NCBI RefSeq assembly: GCF_001894825.1
Contig: NZ_BCWY01000002.1
Location: forward strand, 124,001-188,000
DNA: 64,000 nt
Source of the DNA: Rhodococcus jostii NBRC 16295
GTDB lineage: Bacteria; Actinomycetota; Actinomycetes; Mycobacteriales; Mycobacteriaceae
Direction of reading: 5' to 3'
A program made the translations under genes and the position numbers. The notes beneath the pieces were generated by a model. That model was not told the origin of the DNA. It did no database searches and worked only from the letters and a program-made list of their open reading frames with translations. This document shows, in pieces, positions 49,976-58,707 of this stretch. Numbering within the stretch: position 1 is the first letter of the stretch; the number at the start of each line of letters is the position of its first letter.

Positions 49976-49978
49976 TCC

Positions 49979-50036
49979 AAACCCCCTGTGAGTACTTATT
50001 AACCGCGGGCGGTTAATAAGTACTCACAGGGGGTTT
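49979..50036. terminator. 26-bp perfect hairpin (third copy of the 40-bp palindrome) as bidirectional terminator
   Basis: Arms 49979-50004 and 50011-50036 pair perfectly. The core 49988-50027 is the 40-bp element, extended by AAACCCCCT on one side and AGGGGGTTT on the other. It stands between the convergent glycosyltransferase and SnoaL-like genes and has A/T runs at both edges, so it is a good terminator for both strands. Confidence 0.85.
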
Positions 50037-50434
50037 CAGAGGTCGAACGCGATCTCGGGCGTGCGGCAGATGAGCAATCTCCGTACGAGGCCCGAATCGT
50101 CGAGTTGCGCCGAAGTGTTGAACGAGGCCTCGAACTCGCCGTTCCGGGTGGTGCGTCCCAGAGCCAGCTCGAGTTCGCCCACCCGAGCACCCGCGAGGAT
50201 CTCGTGCACCAGCACACTCTTCTCGCGTTGCTGCAGGTACCCGACCAGGCCTGCTCGGTCGCCGACGAACTCGGCGGCCTTACCGCCTCCGGTGGAGAAC
50301 TGAATCGACATCCGGAAATCGTCGGTGATCATGTCCAGGACGCGGTCGGGGTCGTCCGAATCCATGATCGCGAACCACGCGACCAGGACGGGGGTCGGTG
50401 AGGTTCTCCGATCCAGGTCAGTCGCGCTTGCCAT
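50036..50434 (-). CDS. SnoaL/NTF2-like protein A of the catabolic cluster
   Basis: 132 residues from ATG 50432-50434 with AAGGAGT upstream. The NTF2-fold pattern includes VLVAWFAIMDSDDPDRVLDM in the first helix and a final strand pair with LVRRLLICRTPEIAF. Such proteins act as isomerases, dehydratases or ligand binders. The stop lies in the terminator hairpin. The upstream paralogous gene overlaps it by 17 bases, so the pair is coupled and may form a heterodimer. Confidence 0.7.
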   Translation of the reverse strand: MASATDLDRRTSPTPVLVAWFAIMDSDDPDRVLDMITDDFRMSIQFSTGGGKAAEFVGDRAGLVGYLQQREKSVLVHEILAGARVGELELALGRTTRNGEFEASFNTSAQLDDSGLVRRLLICRTPEIAFDL

Positions 50435-50801
50435 GTGCCAACTCCTTTGTGAGAATGCTGAACTCCGTGTCGAAGGACACCTCGTAGGCATCGATGGTGC
50501 CGTCGTCGACGTGCATGGCGGCGAGGAAGTAGCCGGTTGTCTTCGTCTCGTTTTCGATGACGGAGCCGTAGGCGAACTGGACGTCGCCGGCGCTGCTCGT
50601 CCGTAGCAGCACGTGCCGTCGATCGACCGGGGGTCGTCCCCGCAGGTAGCTGAGCATGTCGGCGCGGCTGTAGCCGCGACGGACGGTACCGGGAAGGACT
50701 ATGGCGAACTCGATCGATTCGTCGAGCAGCGCCACCGCGTCTTCGATCCGGCCGCTGTCGAGGATCGCGTAGTACTGCTCGATCACGAGTGCATCGGTCA
50801 T
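50418..50801 (-). CDS. SnoaL/NTF2-like protein B of the catabolic cluster
   Basis: 127 residues opening MTDALVIEQYYAILDSGRIE, an NTF2-fold first helix, with a later FLAAMHVDDGTIDAYEVSFD strand pair. It overlaps the next gene by 17 bases. It is divergent from the acyl-CoA dehydrogenase gene, and the palindrome TGAACTTAGTTCA lies five bases before its start, so it probably belongs to the same TetR regulon as the catabolic genes. Confidence 0.7.
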   Translation of the reverse strand: MTDALVIEQYYAILDSGRIEDAVALLDESIEFAIVLPGTVRRGYSRADMLSYLRGRPPVDRRHVLLRTSSAGDVQFAYGSVIENETKTTGYFLAAMHVDDGTIDAYEVSFDTEFSILTKELAHGKRD

Positions 50802-50805
50802 GAAA

Positions 50806-50818
50806 TGAACTTAGTTCA
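50806..50818. promoter_or_regulatory. TetR operator candidate 1, TGAACTTAGTTCA
   Basis: A perfect 13-bp palindrome in the divergent promoter of the SnoaL-like pair and the first acyl-CoA dehydrogenase. It serves here as the reference for three near-matches at 52131, 62114 and 62839. Confidence 0.65.
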
Positions 50819-50907
50819 ACATGGGCGGGTCTGTCGAGAGTCCTTGCCGACTCGGGTTCTGCGAACCTAAACTAAACTGAACTCACGTCAATTCATAGGA
50901 GAGTTCA

Positions 50908-52047
50908 ATGCCGTCCTCCCACTCCCGCCCGTGGCCCGAGACCGAACCCTCGGCGATGACCCCCGTCGCCGAGCACGACGACATCCGGGACATGCTTCGC
51001 CGACTGCTCGACCGGCATTCGACGCTCGAGGACAGTCGCCTCGCCGCCCGATCCGAGGTCGGCTATTCCCCCGAGTTGTGGTCGCTGCTCGTCAAGGAGA
51101 TGAACGTCGCAGCGTTGACGGTGCCGGAGGACCGCGGTGGCCTGGGGTTCAGCGTGGTCGAACTCGGGATCGTGCTGGAAGAATGTGGGCGCGCGCTGGT
51201 CTGCGAACCCGTACTCACGTCCGCGACATTGGGGGTCCACGCCTTGCTCGCGGCCGAGCGGTCGTCCCGGGTCGAGGAACTGCTCGAGCGGGTCGTCCAG
51301 GGCGAACTTGTCGCCACGGTGACCGCCCTGAGCGCGCAGACCGATTTCGTCGACGTCACCCGCGTCGGCGACCGGTGGTCGGTGTCCGGCCGTGCAACGA
51401 ATGTCGTGCAGGGCGGTGCGGCCGACGTCGTCGTGGTACTCGGGCATGCCGAAGACGGACCCGGCCTGTACGCGGTCGATCTGCGGACCGCGCCGGTGCG
51501 GCGAACGGAACTTCCGGTGGTCGACCCCAGTCGACGGCAGGCGAATCTGCTGTTCGACACAGCGGACGCGGTTCGTCTCGTCGGACCTGAGAACGCACTG
51601 CGCACGGTCGAAGAATTGCAGAGCCTCGGAGTGATCGGGCTGGCCTGCGAACACGTGGGGATCGTCGCGCGATTGCTCGACAGCACAAAGGAATACACGA
51701 TGCAGCGCCGTCAGTTCGGGCGAGCGATCGGCTCTTTTCAGGCCGTCAAGCATCGGCTGGCGAGCACTCTGGTCGAGCTCGAGAAGGCCCGATCGGCGGC
51801 GCGGTATGCAGCCGCTGTGTTTGCGGAAGACCCGGGCGCCGCGGCACTTCCGGCCGCTGTCGCGGGTGCGGTCTGCACTGACGCCGTGATTGCCACCGCG
51901 TCGGAAGCTGTGCAATTGCACGGGGGAGTGGGCTTCACCTGGGAACATGCGGCGCATTCCTACGTTCGCCGCGCCCTCGGAGACGAACCGCTGCTGGGGG
52001 ATTCGCGGGCGCACCGCAGTCGCGTCGCGGATCTCGTCGGACTCTGA
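50908..52047 (+). CDS. Acyl-CoA dehydrogenase-like protein 1 (379 aa)
   Basis: Starts at ATG 50908 with AGGAGAG upstream. It has the ACAD fold: an N-terminal helical domain with LTVPEDRGGLGFSVVELGIV, a middle beta domain, and a C-terminal helical domain with FQAVKHRLASTLVELEKARS and LHGGVGFTWEHAAHSYVRRA. The C-terminal end is the type seen in smaller, often non-catalytic partners of heteromeric actinobacterial ACADs. It may pair with the dehydrogenase at 54531-55736. It oxidises, or helps oxidise, an acyl-CoA with FAD. The substrate is unknown. Confidence 0.85.
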   Translation: MPSSHSRPWPETEPSAMTPVAEHDDIRDMLRRLLDRHSTLEDSRLAARSEVGYSPELWSLLVKEMNVAALTVPEDRGGLGFSVVELGIVLEECGRALVCEPVLTSATLGVHALLAAERSSRVEELLERVVQGELVATVTALSAQTDFVDVTRVGDRWSVSGRATNVVQGGAADVVVVLGHAEDGPGLYAVDLRTAPVRRTELPVVDPSRRQANLLFDTADAVRLVGPENALRTVEELQSLGVIGLACEHVGIVARLLDSTKEYTMQRRQFGRAIGSFQAVKHRLASTLVELEKARSAARYAAAVFAEDPGAAALPAAVAGAVCTDAVIATASEAVQLHGGVGFTWEHAAHSYVRRALGDEPLLGDSRAHRSRVADLVGL

Positions 52048-52122
52048 AATCGGGCCGGCTGCCGTCGGCTGAATCGAAAGCTCTTCGTCCGCGCTATTGA
52101 CGGACCAGCTTCCACCCAGTAG

Positions 52123-52146
52123 AACTGAAGTGAATCCAGTTCAGTT
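52123..52146. promoter_or_regulatory. TetR operator candidate 2, before the crotonase gene
   Basis: TGAATCCAGTTCA (52131-52143) matches the 13-bp palindrome at 10 of 13 positions and lies inside a wider inverted repeat, AACTGAA...TTCAGTT. It ends about 24 bases before the crotonase gene, suggesting a second promoter in the cluster. Confidence 0.5.
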
Positions 52147-52169
52147 TCATTCTTCGAAAGGACCCCGAC

Positions 52170-52958
52170 ATGGTGGACACCGACCACATCGTGCTCGAGA
52201 AGGACGGCGACGTCGCCCGCGTGTGGCTCAACCGCCCGCACAAGAAGAACGCGGTCACCGTCGAGCTGCTACATCGCCTCGACGAGATCATCGTGGAGGT
52301 CGACAACGACCCCAACCTCAAGGTGCTGGTCCTGCGTGGACGTGACGGCACCTTCTGCTCGGGATTCGACCTCGACGAGCTGCGCGAAAAGTACGTCGGC
52401 TCCACCACCGCGATGGATGTCGCGGTGCTGTCGGCCCGGGTGTGCGACCGCCTGTACTCGATGAACACCCCCTCCGTCGCGGTCCTCGAAGGATTCGTCA
52501 CCGCAGGCGGTTTCGAGCTGATGATCTCCTGCGACTTCGCGATCGCCGCAGAGGACGCCCGGATCGGCGACTTCCACATCCGCCGTGCGCTGTTCGGTGG
52601 GGCGGGCCCGATCTACCGCCTGCCGCGGATGATCGGAGTTCGCAAGACCAAGGAGCTCATGCTCACCGGCAAGCTCCTCACCGGTAAGGAGGCGGAGGCG
52701 TTCGACCTGATCAACGCCTCGGCTCCGGCCGAGGATCTGGACAAGCTTCTCGCCGAGTTCATCGCCCCGATCGTCGACAAGAGCCCGTTCATGATGAAGC
52801 TCACCAAGATGTGCATCGACCGCGGTCTCGACGCGGACATCCAGTCGCTCATGGTGATGGAGCACCTCGCCGTCGGCAACGCGCTGCAGTCGGAGGACGC
52901 CCGAGAAGGCGTGAACGCCTTCCTCGAAAAGCGTGAGCCGAAGTGGGTCGGTCGCTGA
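52170..52958 (+). CDS. Crotonase-family enoyl-CoA hydratase/isomerase-like enzyme
   Basis: 262 residues with RVWLNRPHKKNAVT, the oxyanion-hole stretch FCSGFDLDELR and GGFELMISCDFAIAAEDARI. The Glu equivalent to rat hydratase Glu144 is kept (AAEDARIG). The second catalytic position (Glu164 in the rat enzyme) reads His, in DFHIRRALFGG. It is therefore not a classical hydratase by its residues and may be an isomerase, lyase or hydrolase on CoA esters. The start has GAAAGGA upstream. DUF35 follows after 37 bases. Confidence 0.85.
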   Translation: MVDTDHIVLEKDGDVARVWLNRPHKKNAVTVELLHRLDEIIVEVDNDPNLKVLVLRGRDGTFCSGFDLDELREKYVGSTTAMDVAVLSARVCDRLYSMNTPSVAVLEGFVTAGGFELMISCDFAIAAEDARIGDFHIRRALFGGAGPIYRLPRMIGVRKTKELMLTGKLLTGKEAEAFDLINASAPAEDLDKLLAEFIAPIVDKSPFMMKLTKMCIDRGLDADIQSLMVMEHLAVGNALQSEDAREGVNAFLEKREPKWVGR

Positions 52959-52995
52959 TCCGAGCTCGACAACGAATCCCGAGGAGAGAATGAGG

Positions 52996-53373
52996 ATGGG
53001 CGAGACACACACCGCGCCGGCGCTCGAAGCAGGCCGCTGCTCCCACTGCTCGACTGTCGCGTTCCCGGCCACCCGCGTGTGCTCGAGGTGCGCCGGGACG
53101 GCGATGTCGCCGTTCACCGTGAGTGCACGCGGAACGGTCTGGGCGTACACGGTTCAGCGGTTCGCCCCGAAATCTCCACCGTATGTCCCGCCGCCGGACG
53201 GCTTCTCGCCGTTCGCGGTCGGATACGTCGAACTCCCCGAGGGAATCAGGATTGAAGCCGTGCTCGACTGCCACGACTTCGACGAGTTGGACGACGGGGC
53301 ACCGGTGACCTTGGTCGCCACGGTGCCGGTGCCCCGGTTCGCCACCGACGCCTATCTGAAGGAGACCCGCTGA
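52996..53373 (+). CDS. DUF35 OB-fold/zinc-ribbon partner of a thiolase-like protein
   Basis: 125 residues. A rubredoxin-like zinc ribbon (CSHC and CSRC) is at the N-terminus, then an OB fold with FTVSARGTVWAYTVQRFAP and EGIRIEAVLDC. DUF35 proteins bind SCP2-type thiolases or aldolases and can supply CoA binding. The stop overlaps the thiolase start (TGATG), which fixes the partnership. I chose ATG 52996 because GGAG lies nine bases upstream; ATG 52990 would be too close. Confidence 0.88.
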   Translation: MGETHTAPALEAGRCSHCSTVAFPATRVCSRCAGTAMSPFTVSARGTVWAYTVQRFAPKSPPYVPPPDGFSPFAVGYVELPEGIRIEAVLDCHDFDELDDGAPVTLVATVPVPRFATDAYLKETR

Positions 53374-54521
53374 TGTCCACCGTGTCGATCATGGGGGCCG
53401 GACTCTCGAAGTTCGGACGTCAGCCGGACAAGAGCGGTCGCGGACTCGCCCTGGACGCGATCGCCTCCGCCTTGTCCGACGCCGGCATCGCGTGGACCGA
53501 TGTTCAGGTCGCATTCGGTGGCAGCGACGGTTCCGGGCTCGCCGACACCCTGGTGTCCGAACTCGGACTCACAGGAATCCCGTTCACCAACGTCAAGAAC
53601 GGTTGCGCGACCGGTGGTAGCGCGCTGGTGTCGGCCGTCAACGCCATCCGCGCGGGCGCCGCTGACATCGCACTCGCGGTCGGCTTCGACAAGCATCCGC
53701 GCGGCGCCTTCGACCCGGCGCCGGAGGATTGGGGTCTGCCCGTCGGCTACGGCGAGGCAGGTCTCATGGTGACCACCCAATTCTTCGGCATCAAGATCGC
53801 GCGGTACATGCGCGAACACGGGATCAGCGCGCCCACCCTGGCCGCCGTGGCGGAGAAGGCGTATCGCAACGGCTCGTTGAATCCGAATGCCTGGCGGCGT
53901 GAAGCCCTTTCCGCTGAGGCGATCGCCGCCGCAGACATGGTCAACGACCCGCTGACCCGGTACATGTTCTGCTCACCCGGCGAGGGTGGTGCGGCTGTCG
54001 TCGTGGCGAGTGAGGCTGCCGTCCGGCGCCTCGGCGGAAGGCCCGTGCAACTGCGGGGGATTGCGGCCGGCACCCGCCGGTTCGGCTCCTTCGAAGTGTT
54101 CGGTCCGGCAATACAGGGCGAGGGAACCCCACCCAGCGTGAGCACGTCCACCGCCACCGCGGCGTTCGAGCAGGCCGGACTCGGCCCGTCCGACGTGGAT
54201 GTGGCGCAACTCCAGGACACGGAGAGCGGCGCCGAGATCATGCACATGGCCGAATGTGGATTCTGCGAGCACGGCGAGCAGGAAAAGCTGATTGCCGCGG
54301 GCGAGACGGAGATCGGCGGGCGGATCCCGATCAACACCGACGGTGGCTGCATCGCGAACGGGGAACCGATCGGCGCGTCCGGCCTCCGGCAGATACACGA
54401 GATCGTCACGCAGTTGCGCGGGGAGGCCGGTGCCCGACAGGTCCCCGGAAGCCCGCGCATCGGATTCACCCATGTCTACGGTGCCCCCGGGATCAGCGCC
54501 TGCACCGTCCTGTCAGTCTGA
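53373..54521 (+). CDS. SCP2/lipid-transfer-type thiolase or aldolase
   Basis: 382 residues of thiolase fold. The nucleophile Cys is kept in VKNGCATGGSALV. The usual GHP histidine motif reads GEP (NGEPIGASGLRQ), and the last catalytic block is GAPGISACTVL rather than CIGGG. The substitutions resemble those of Ltp-type thiolase-like aldolases, which work with a DUF35 partner to cleave a side chain from a CoA ester. It is probably a complex with the DUF35 protein encoded just upstream. Either C-C cleavage or a degenerate thiolase is possible. Confidence 0.86.
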   Translation: MSTVSIMGAGLSKFGRQPDKSGRGLALDAIASALSDAGIAWTDVQVAFGGSDGSGLADTLVSELGLTGIPFTNVKNGCATGGSALVSAVNAIRAGAADIALAVGFDKHPRGAFDPAPEDWGLPVGYGEAGLMVTTQFFGIKIARYMREHGISAPTLAAVAEKAYRNGSLNPNAWRREALSAEAIAAADMVNDPLTRYMFCSPGEGGAAVVVASEAAVRRLGGRPVQLRGIAAGTRRFGSFEVFGPAIQGEGTPPSVSTSTATAAFEQAGLGPSDVDVAQLQDTESGAEIMHMAECGFCEHGEQEKLIAAGETEIGGRIPINTDGGCIANGEPIGASGLRQIHEIVTQLRGEAGARQVPGSPRIGFTHVYGAPGISACTVLSV

Positions 54522-54530
54522 GGAAGAGCC

Positions 54531-55736
54531 ATGAATCAAGCAACGATGCCCGACATGGACCAGTTCGTGGACGACGCGCGAGCGTGGCTGAGGACGGTCG
54601 CCGAACCGCGCACCCAGATCAAATGGGGGGTGGGATCCGACTCGGTCGCCGTCTTCGAGAATTGGACCGCGGAGCAGGAGCGCGACGAGACCGACCACAT
54701 CCGCACGTACGAACAGACGAAATTCGACGCCGGCTGGGGTTCGATGAACTGGCCGGTCGAATACGGTGGGCGCGCTCTGCCGATGTCCTGTGTGCTCGCA
54801 TTCCGGCGGGAGGAGAACGCGTTCGACGTGCCACGCCGCACCGAAATGTTCTCGGTGACCCAGCAACTGGTCGCGCCCGCCATCGCCCAGTGGGGAACGC
54901 CCGAACAGCGCGAGCGGTACGTGCGGGCGATGCTGCGCACCGATATCATTGCCTGTCAGCTGTTTTCCGAAACCGAAGCCGGATCCGATCTGGCGGCGGT
55001 CCGGACGAGGGCGGTCGAACGGGACGGCCGGTGGACGATCACCGGACACAAGGTCTGGACGTCCGGCGCCCGGGTCGCCGACGTGGGGGTCGCGGTGTGC
55101 CGCACCGACCCCGACGCGCCCAAACACGCAGGCCTCACCGTCTTCCTGGTCCCGATGGATGCCCCGGGAGTCACCGTCCGGCCGATCCGCCAGATGACCG
55201 GGGGCAGTTCCTTCAACGAGGTCTACCTCGACGGCGTCGAACTGTCGGACGACTACCGGCTGGGGCCGGTGGGCAAGGGCTGGCCGGTTGCCTTGACCGT
55301 ACTGGCAGCCGAGCGCCTCGACGCCGGGAATCTCGGCCTGGCCAACGCGGATCAGGCTGTCGAACTCGCCCGTCACCTGGGCCGCGAACTGTCCGAAATC
55401 GAGCGCGACAAGGTCGCGGATCTGGTGACGCGCAGCTACGTCCAGCGGGTGACCGGAATGCGGGTGGCCGCCGCCGTGGTCGCCGACAAGGACCCCGGCC
55501 CGGAGGCATCGGTGGGCAAGTTGCTCGCCACCGACACCATGGCGCGAACGTCGGAAGTCGTCCGGCTGTTGCTGGGTCGCGACCTGATCGCCGACTCGGG
55601 CGAGTGGGGCACGTTCGCGTGGACCGAGCACGTGCTCGGTGCCCCCGGATACCGCATCGCCGGCGGCACGGACGAGATCCAGCGCAACATTCTCGCCGAG
55701 CGCGTGCTCGGCCTGCCGAGGGAGCCCCGCCCGTGA
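54531..55736 (+). CDS. Acyl-CoA dehydrogenase 2 (401 aa)
   Basis: An ACAD with N-terminal NWPVEYGGRALPMSCVLAFR, FAD-site ACQLFSETEAGSDLAAVRTR and WTSGARVADVGVAV, and the C-terminal signature RIAGGTDEIQRNILAERVLG. This is the FadE-type large subunit common in steroid and branched-acid clusters. It may form a heteromer with dehydrogenase 1. The stop overlaps the phosphotransferase start (GTGA). The operon position right after the thiolase pair supports a CoA-ester pathway. Confidence 0.9.
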   Translation: MNQATMPDMDQFVDDARAWLRTVAEPRTQIKWGVGSDSVAVFENWTAEQERDETDHIRTYEQTKFDAGWGSMNWPVEYGGRALPMSCVLAFRREENAFDVPRRTEMFSVTQQLVAPAIAQWGTPEQRERYVRAMLRTDIIACQLFSETEAGSDLAAVRTRAVERDGRWTITGHKVWTSGARVADVGVAVCRTDPDAPKHAGLTVFLVPMDAPGVTVRPIRQMTGGSSFNEVYLDGVELSDDYRLGPVGKGWPVALTVLAAERLDAGNLGLANADQAVELARHLGRELSEIERDKVADLVTRSYVQRVTGMRVAAAVVADKDPGPEASVGKLLATDTMARTSEVVRLLLGRDLIADSGEWGTFAWTEHVLGAPGYRIAGGTDEIQRNILAERVLGLPREPRP

Positions 55737-56695
55737 GTACGACGATCATCCTCGACGACCGTGTGGCGCATCGGCTGCGCGAGCAGAACCCGGGCCTGGA
55801 CGTCGGCCCGCTCGAGCCGTTGCTCGGAGGGCACTCCGGGCTGACCTACAAAGTCCGGACCGGTGACGGCGACCTCGTGGTCAAGGCCGTACCCGAAGGG
55901 CAACGCCCCATCGGGCGACACGACATGGTGCGCCAGGCGAGGATCATGGAAACGCTCGGGGCCACAGAGGTTCCCGTGCCGCGCATCGTCGCCGTCGACG
56001 AGAGCGGCCCCGCGTGGTTCGCGATGGAGTGCGTTGCCGGGGAATCACTCGAGCCGGTGCTCGATACGCCGCCGGTCGAACCGGCCGTCGCGGCCGCGCG
56101 GATGCGCCGGGCCGCGGCGGTGCTGCCGCTGCTGCACGCGGTGCCCGTCGACACGATCCCGGCCGCCGGAGATCCGTTGTCGCCCGGCGCGGAGCTGGCC
56201 CGGTGGCAACGCACCCTGGACGCCGTTCCCCCCGAGCTCGTCAGTGGGGGCGACGAGTTGCTGCGTCTACTCGCCGCCGAACTCCCCGAGGCGCTCGCGC
56301 CGACGCTGGTGCACGGTGACTACCGGCTCGGCAACATCATCGCGCGTGACACGGAGCCGGCGGCGTTGATCGACTGGGAGATCTGGAGCCTGGGTGATCC
56401 GCGGGTCGAACTGGGCTGGTTCCTCGTCTTCGCCGACGGTGCGAACTTTCCCGGAGTGGGGCGCGCGGTGCCGGATCTGCCGTCCGAGGACGAACTGATC
56501 GACATCTACACCGGGGACGACCCGGCACTGCCGGACATGCACTGGTTCAACGCACTCGGCCGTCTGAAGATGGCGGCGATCATGGGGCACAACCTGCGGC
56601 GGCACCGTGAGGGCCGCCACCACGACCCCGATCAGGAACGGCTGCCCGACACCATCTCACAGCTCATTCGCACTGGCACTGCGCTACTCGCCTGA
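55733..56695 (+). CDS. APH-family phosphotransferase (ACAD10/LvaA-like)
   Basis: 320 residues of aminoglycoside-phosphotransferase fold: LLGGHSGLTYKVRTGDGDLV for the nucleotide loop, catalytic LVHGDYRLGN and Mg-binding IDWE. In degradation operons next to an acyl-CoA dehydrogenase this family (LvaA, ACAD10/11 kinase domains) phosphorylates the 4-hydroxyl of 4-hydroxyacyl-CoA. That role fits here, since an ACAD11-like dehydrogenase gene follows after 16 bases. Antibiotic resistance is much less likely. The GTG start overlaps the preceding stop. Confidence 0.88.
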   Translation: MSTTIILDDRVAHRLREQNPGLDVGPLEPLLGGHSGLTYKVRTGDGDLVVKAVPEGQRPIGRHDMVRQARIMETLGATEVPVPRIVAVDESGPAWFAMECVAGESLEPVLDTPPVEPAVAAARMRRAAAVLPLLHAVPVDTIPAAGDPLSPGAELARWQRTLDAVPPELVSGGDELLRLLAAELPEALAPTLVHGDYRLGNIIARDTEPAALIDWEIWSLGDPRVELGWFLVFADGANFPGVGRAVPDLPSEDELIDIYTGDDPALPDMHWFNALGRLKMAAIMGHNLRRHREGRHHDPDQERLPDTISQLIRTGTALLA

Positions 56696-56711
56696 TCAGA
56701 AAGGACGACAC

Positions 56712-57914
56712 GTGGACTTCGGATATTCCGCACGCACCGAGCGACTGCTCGAGCAGCTACGGACCTTCATGGAAGAGCACGTCTATCCGGCCGAGGCCGT
56801 GTACGACGAGCAGATCCGTACAAATGCCAACCCCCATGAGCAGCCGAAGGTCATGCTGGACCTGCAGGCGAAGGCACGAGAACTCGGCTTGTGGAACCTC
56901 TTCATGACGCACGGCGAGTGGGGCGCCGGGCTGACCAACCTCGAGTACGCCCCCCTCGCCGAGATGGTCGGCCGCTCGATGATCGGCAACGAGGCCGTCA
57001 ACTGCTCGGCACCCGACACCGGCAACATGGAAATTCTCGCCATGTACGGCACCCCGCAGCAGCAGTCGCGCTGGCTGGAGCCGCTCCTCGACTGCTCGAT
57101 CAGGTCGGCGTTCGCGATGACGGAGCCGGACGTGGCGAGTTCGGACGCCACGAACATCACCTCGACCATCCGCCGCGAGGGCGACGAGTACGTCCTGAAC
57201 GGCCGGAAGTGGTACACCTCGGGCATTCTCGACCCCGACTGCAAGCTCGTCATCTTCATGGGCAAGTCCGATCCCGAGGCTCCGACGTACCGGCAGCAGA
57301 GCATGATCCTGGTGCCCGCGGATGCCCCCGGCATCGAGGTGCTCCGCGATCTGCCCATGTTCGGCTACCACGACCGGCTCGGTCACGGCGAGGTCCAGTT
57401 CACGGACGTGCGGGTGCCGGCCGACCACATGCTCGGCGCCGAGGGCGACGGGTTCGCGATCGCGCAGGGCCGACTCGGTCCGGGACGCATGCACTACGCG
57501 ATGCGGGCGATCGGCATGGCCGAACGCGCCCTCGAACTGATGTGCCGACGAGTGCTGCAGCGCACTGCATTCGGCGCACCGCTCGCCGACCGCGGTGTGG
57601 TGCGGGAGTGGATTGCGCGTAGCCGGGTGGAGATCGATCAGATCCGGCTGCTGGTCCTGAAGTCGTCGTGGCTGATGGATACCCGCGGCAACGCCGCTGC
57701 CCGTTCGGAAGTGGCCGCGATCAAGGTGGCCGCCATGGAGATTGCTCATCGCGTGGTCGACCGCGCCGTCCAGGCGCACGGCGCCGCAGGAGTGAGTGAC
57801 GACACGATCCTGGCCCGGCTCTACGCCATCACCCGTGCACTGCAGATCGCCGACGGCCCGAACGAAGTCCATCTGCGCACGGTCGCGCGCCTCGAACTGA
57901 AGAAGTACGCATGA
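56712..57914 (+). CDS. Acyl-CoA dehydrogenase 3 (ACAD11-like, 400 aa)
   Basis: Starts at GTG 56712 with AAAGGA upstream. It carries MTHGEWGAGLTNLEYAPLAE, the FAD-site AFAMTEPDVASSDATNITST, GRKWYTSG and the C-terminal IADGPNEVHLRTVARLELKK. That ending is typical of the ACADs paired with APH-type kinases. With the upstream kinase it would remove phosphate from a 4-phosphoacyl-CoA to give an enoyl-CoA. It overlaps SDR 1 by four bases. The specific acid is unknown. Confidence 0.9.
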   Translation: MDFGYSARTERLLEQLRTFMEEHVYPAEAVYDEQIRTNANPHEQPKVMLDLQAKARELGLWNLFMTHGEWGAGLTNLEYAPLAEMVGRSMIGNEAVNCSAPDTGNMEILAMYGTPQQQSRWLEPLLDCSIRSAFAMTEPDVASSDATNITSTIRREGDEYVLNGRKWYTSGILDPDCKLVIFMGKSDPEAPTYRQQSMILVPADAPGIEVLRDLPMFGYHDRLGHGEVQFTDVRVPADHMLGAEGDGFAIAQGRLGPGRMHYAMRAIGMAERALELMCRRVLQRTAFGAPLADRGVVREWIARSRVEIDQIRLLVLKSSWLMDTRGNAAARSEVAAIKVAAMEIAHRVVDRAVQAHGAAGVSDDTILARLYAITRALQIADGPNEVHLRTVARLELKKYA

Positions 57915-58672
57915 ACACGACTGAAGAGTTGAAGGGCAAGGTCGCACTGGTCACGGGCGCCACCCGGGGGCTCGGATACGCCATCGCCAGTGGGCTGGCC
58001 GCCGCGGGAGCCACCGTGATCGTGTCGAGCCGCAAGGAGGAGGCATGCGTCTCCGCGGCCCGCGCGATCACGAAGGACACCGGTGGAATCGCCGAACCGC
58101 TGGCACTGCACGTCGGGAGGTGGGACGCGATCGAACTCGCGGTCGACCACATTCTCACGCGGTTCGGAAGTCTCGACGTCGTCGTGAACAACGCCGGAAT
58201 CGCGCCCCTGTCCCCGACCCTGGAGTCGGTGTCGGAGTCGCTGTTCGACAAGACGATCGAAGTCAACCTCAAGGGCCCGTTCCGGCTCATGGCGGTGGCC
58301 GGTGCCAGGATGAGCGCCGCCGGAGGCGGCTCGATCATCAACATCTCGAGCATCGGCGCGCTGCGGCCCAGCCCACCCGAGGCGATGTATGCGGCGTCGA
58401 AGAACGGGCTCAATGCGCTGACGATGGCCTTCGCGCAGGAATACGCGCCCCGGGTGCGGGTGAACTGCATCATGCCGGGCGGATTCGCCACCGACATGGC
58501 GGCGGACTGGGACGACGAGTTCGTCGGGAAGATCGTCGACCGGCTCCCGGCCGGACGTCTGGGGCGTCCGGATGAAATCGCCGGCCTCGTCGTGCATCTG
58601 GCCGGTGACCGTGCCGGTTACACCACGGGCGCGATCATCCCGGTAGACGGCGGACGCACCGCCGTCTACTGA
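57911..58672 (+). CDS. Short-chain dehydrogenase/reductase 1
   Basis: 253 residues with the cofactor motif VTGATRGLGYAIA, NNAG in VVNNAGIAPLSPTLE, catalytic Ser in NISSIGALRP and Tyr-Lys in YAASK. Being in a CoA-ester operon, it likely oxidises or reduces a hydroxy/keto-acyl-CoA. The start overlaps the dehydrogenase stop. A second SDR gene follows after 35 bases. Confidence 0.92.
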   Translation: MNTTEELKGKVALVTGATRGLGYAIASGLAAAGATVIVSSRKEEACVSAARAITKDTGGIAEPLALHVGRWDAIELAVDHILTRFGSLDVVVNNAGIAPLSPTLESVSESLFDKTIEVNLKGPFRLMAVAGARMSAAGGGSIINISSIGALRPSPPEAMYAASKNGLNALTMAFAQEYAPRVRVNCIMPGGFATDMAADWDDEFVGKIVDRLPAGRLGRPDEIAGLVVHLAGDRAGYTTGAIIPVDGGRTAVY

Positions 58673-58707
58673 CGCGGGTGCCACGAACACGAGTAGGAGC
58701 CAACCAC

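Noticed and set aside
55733-56695. Antibiotic-resistance aminoglycoside phosphotransferase
   Set aside because: The fold is right, but tight overlap with acyl-CoA dehydrogenase genes points to a metabolic kinase of the LvaA/ACAD10 type.
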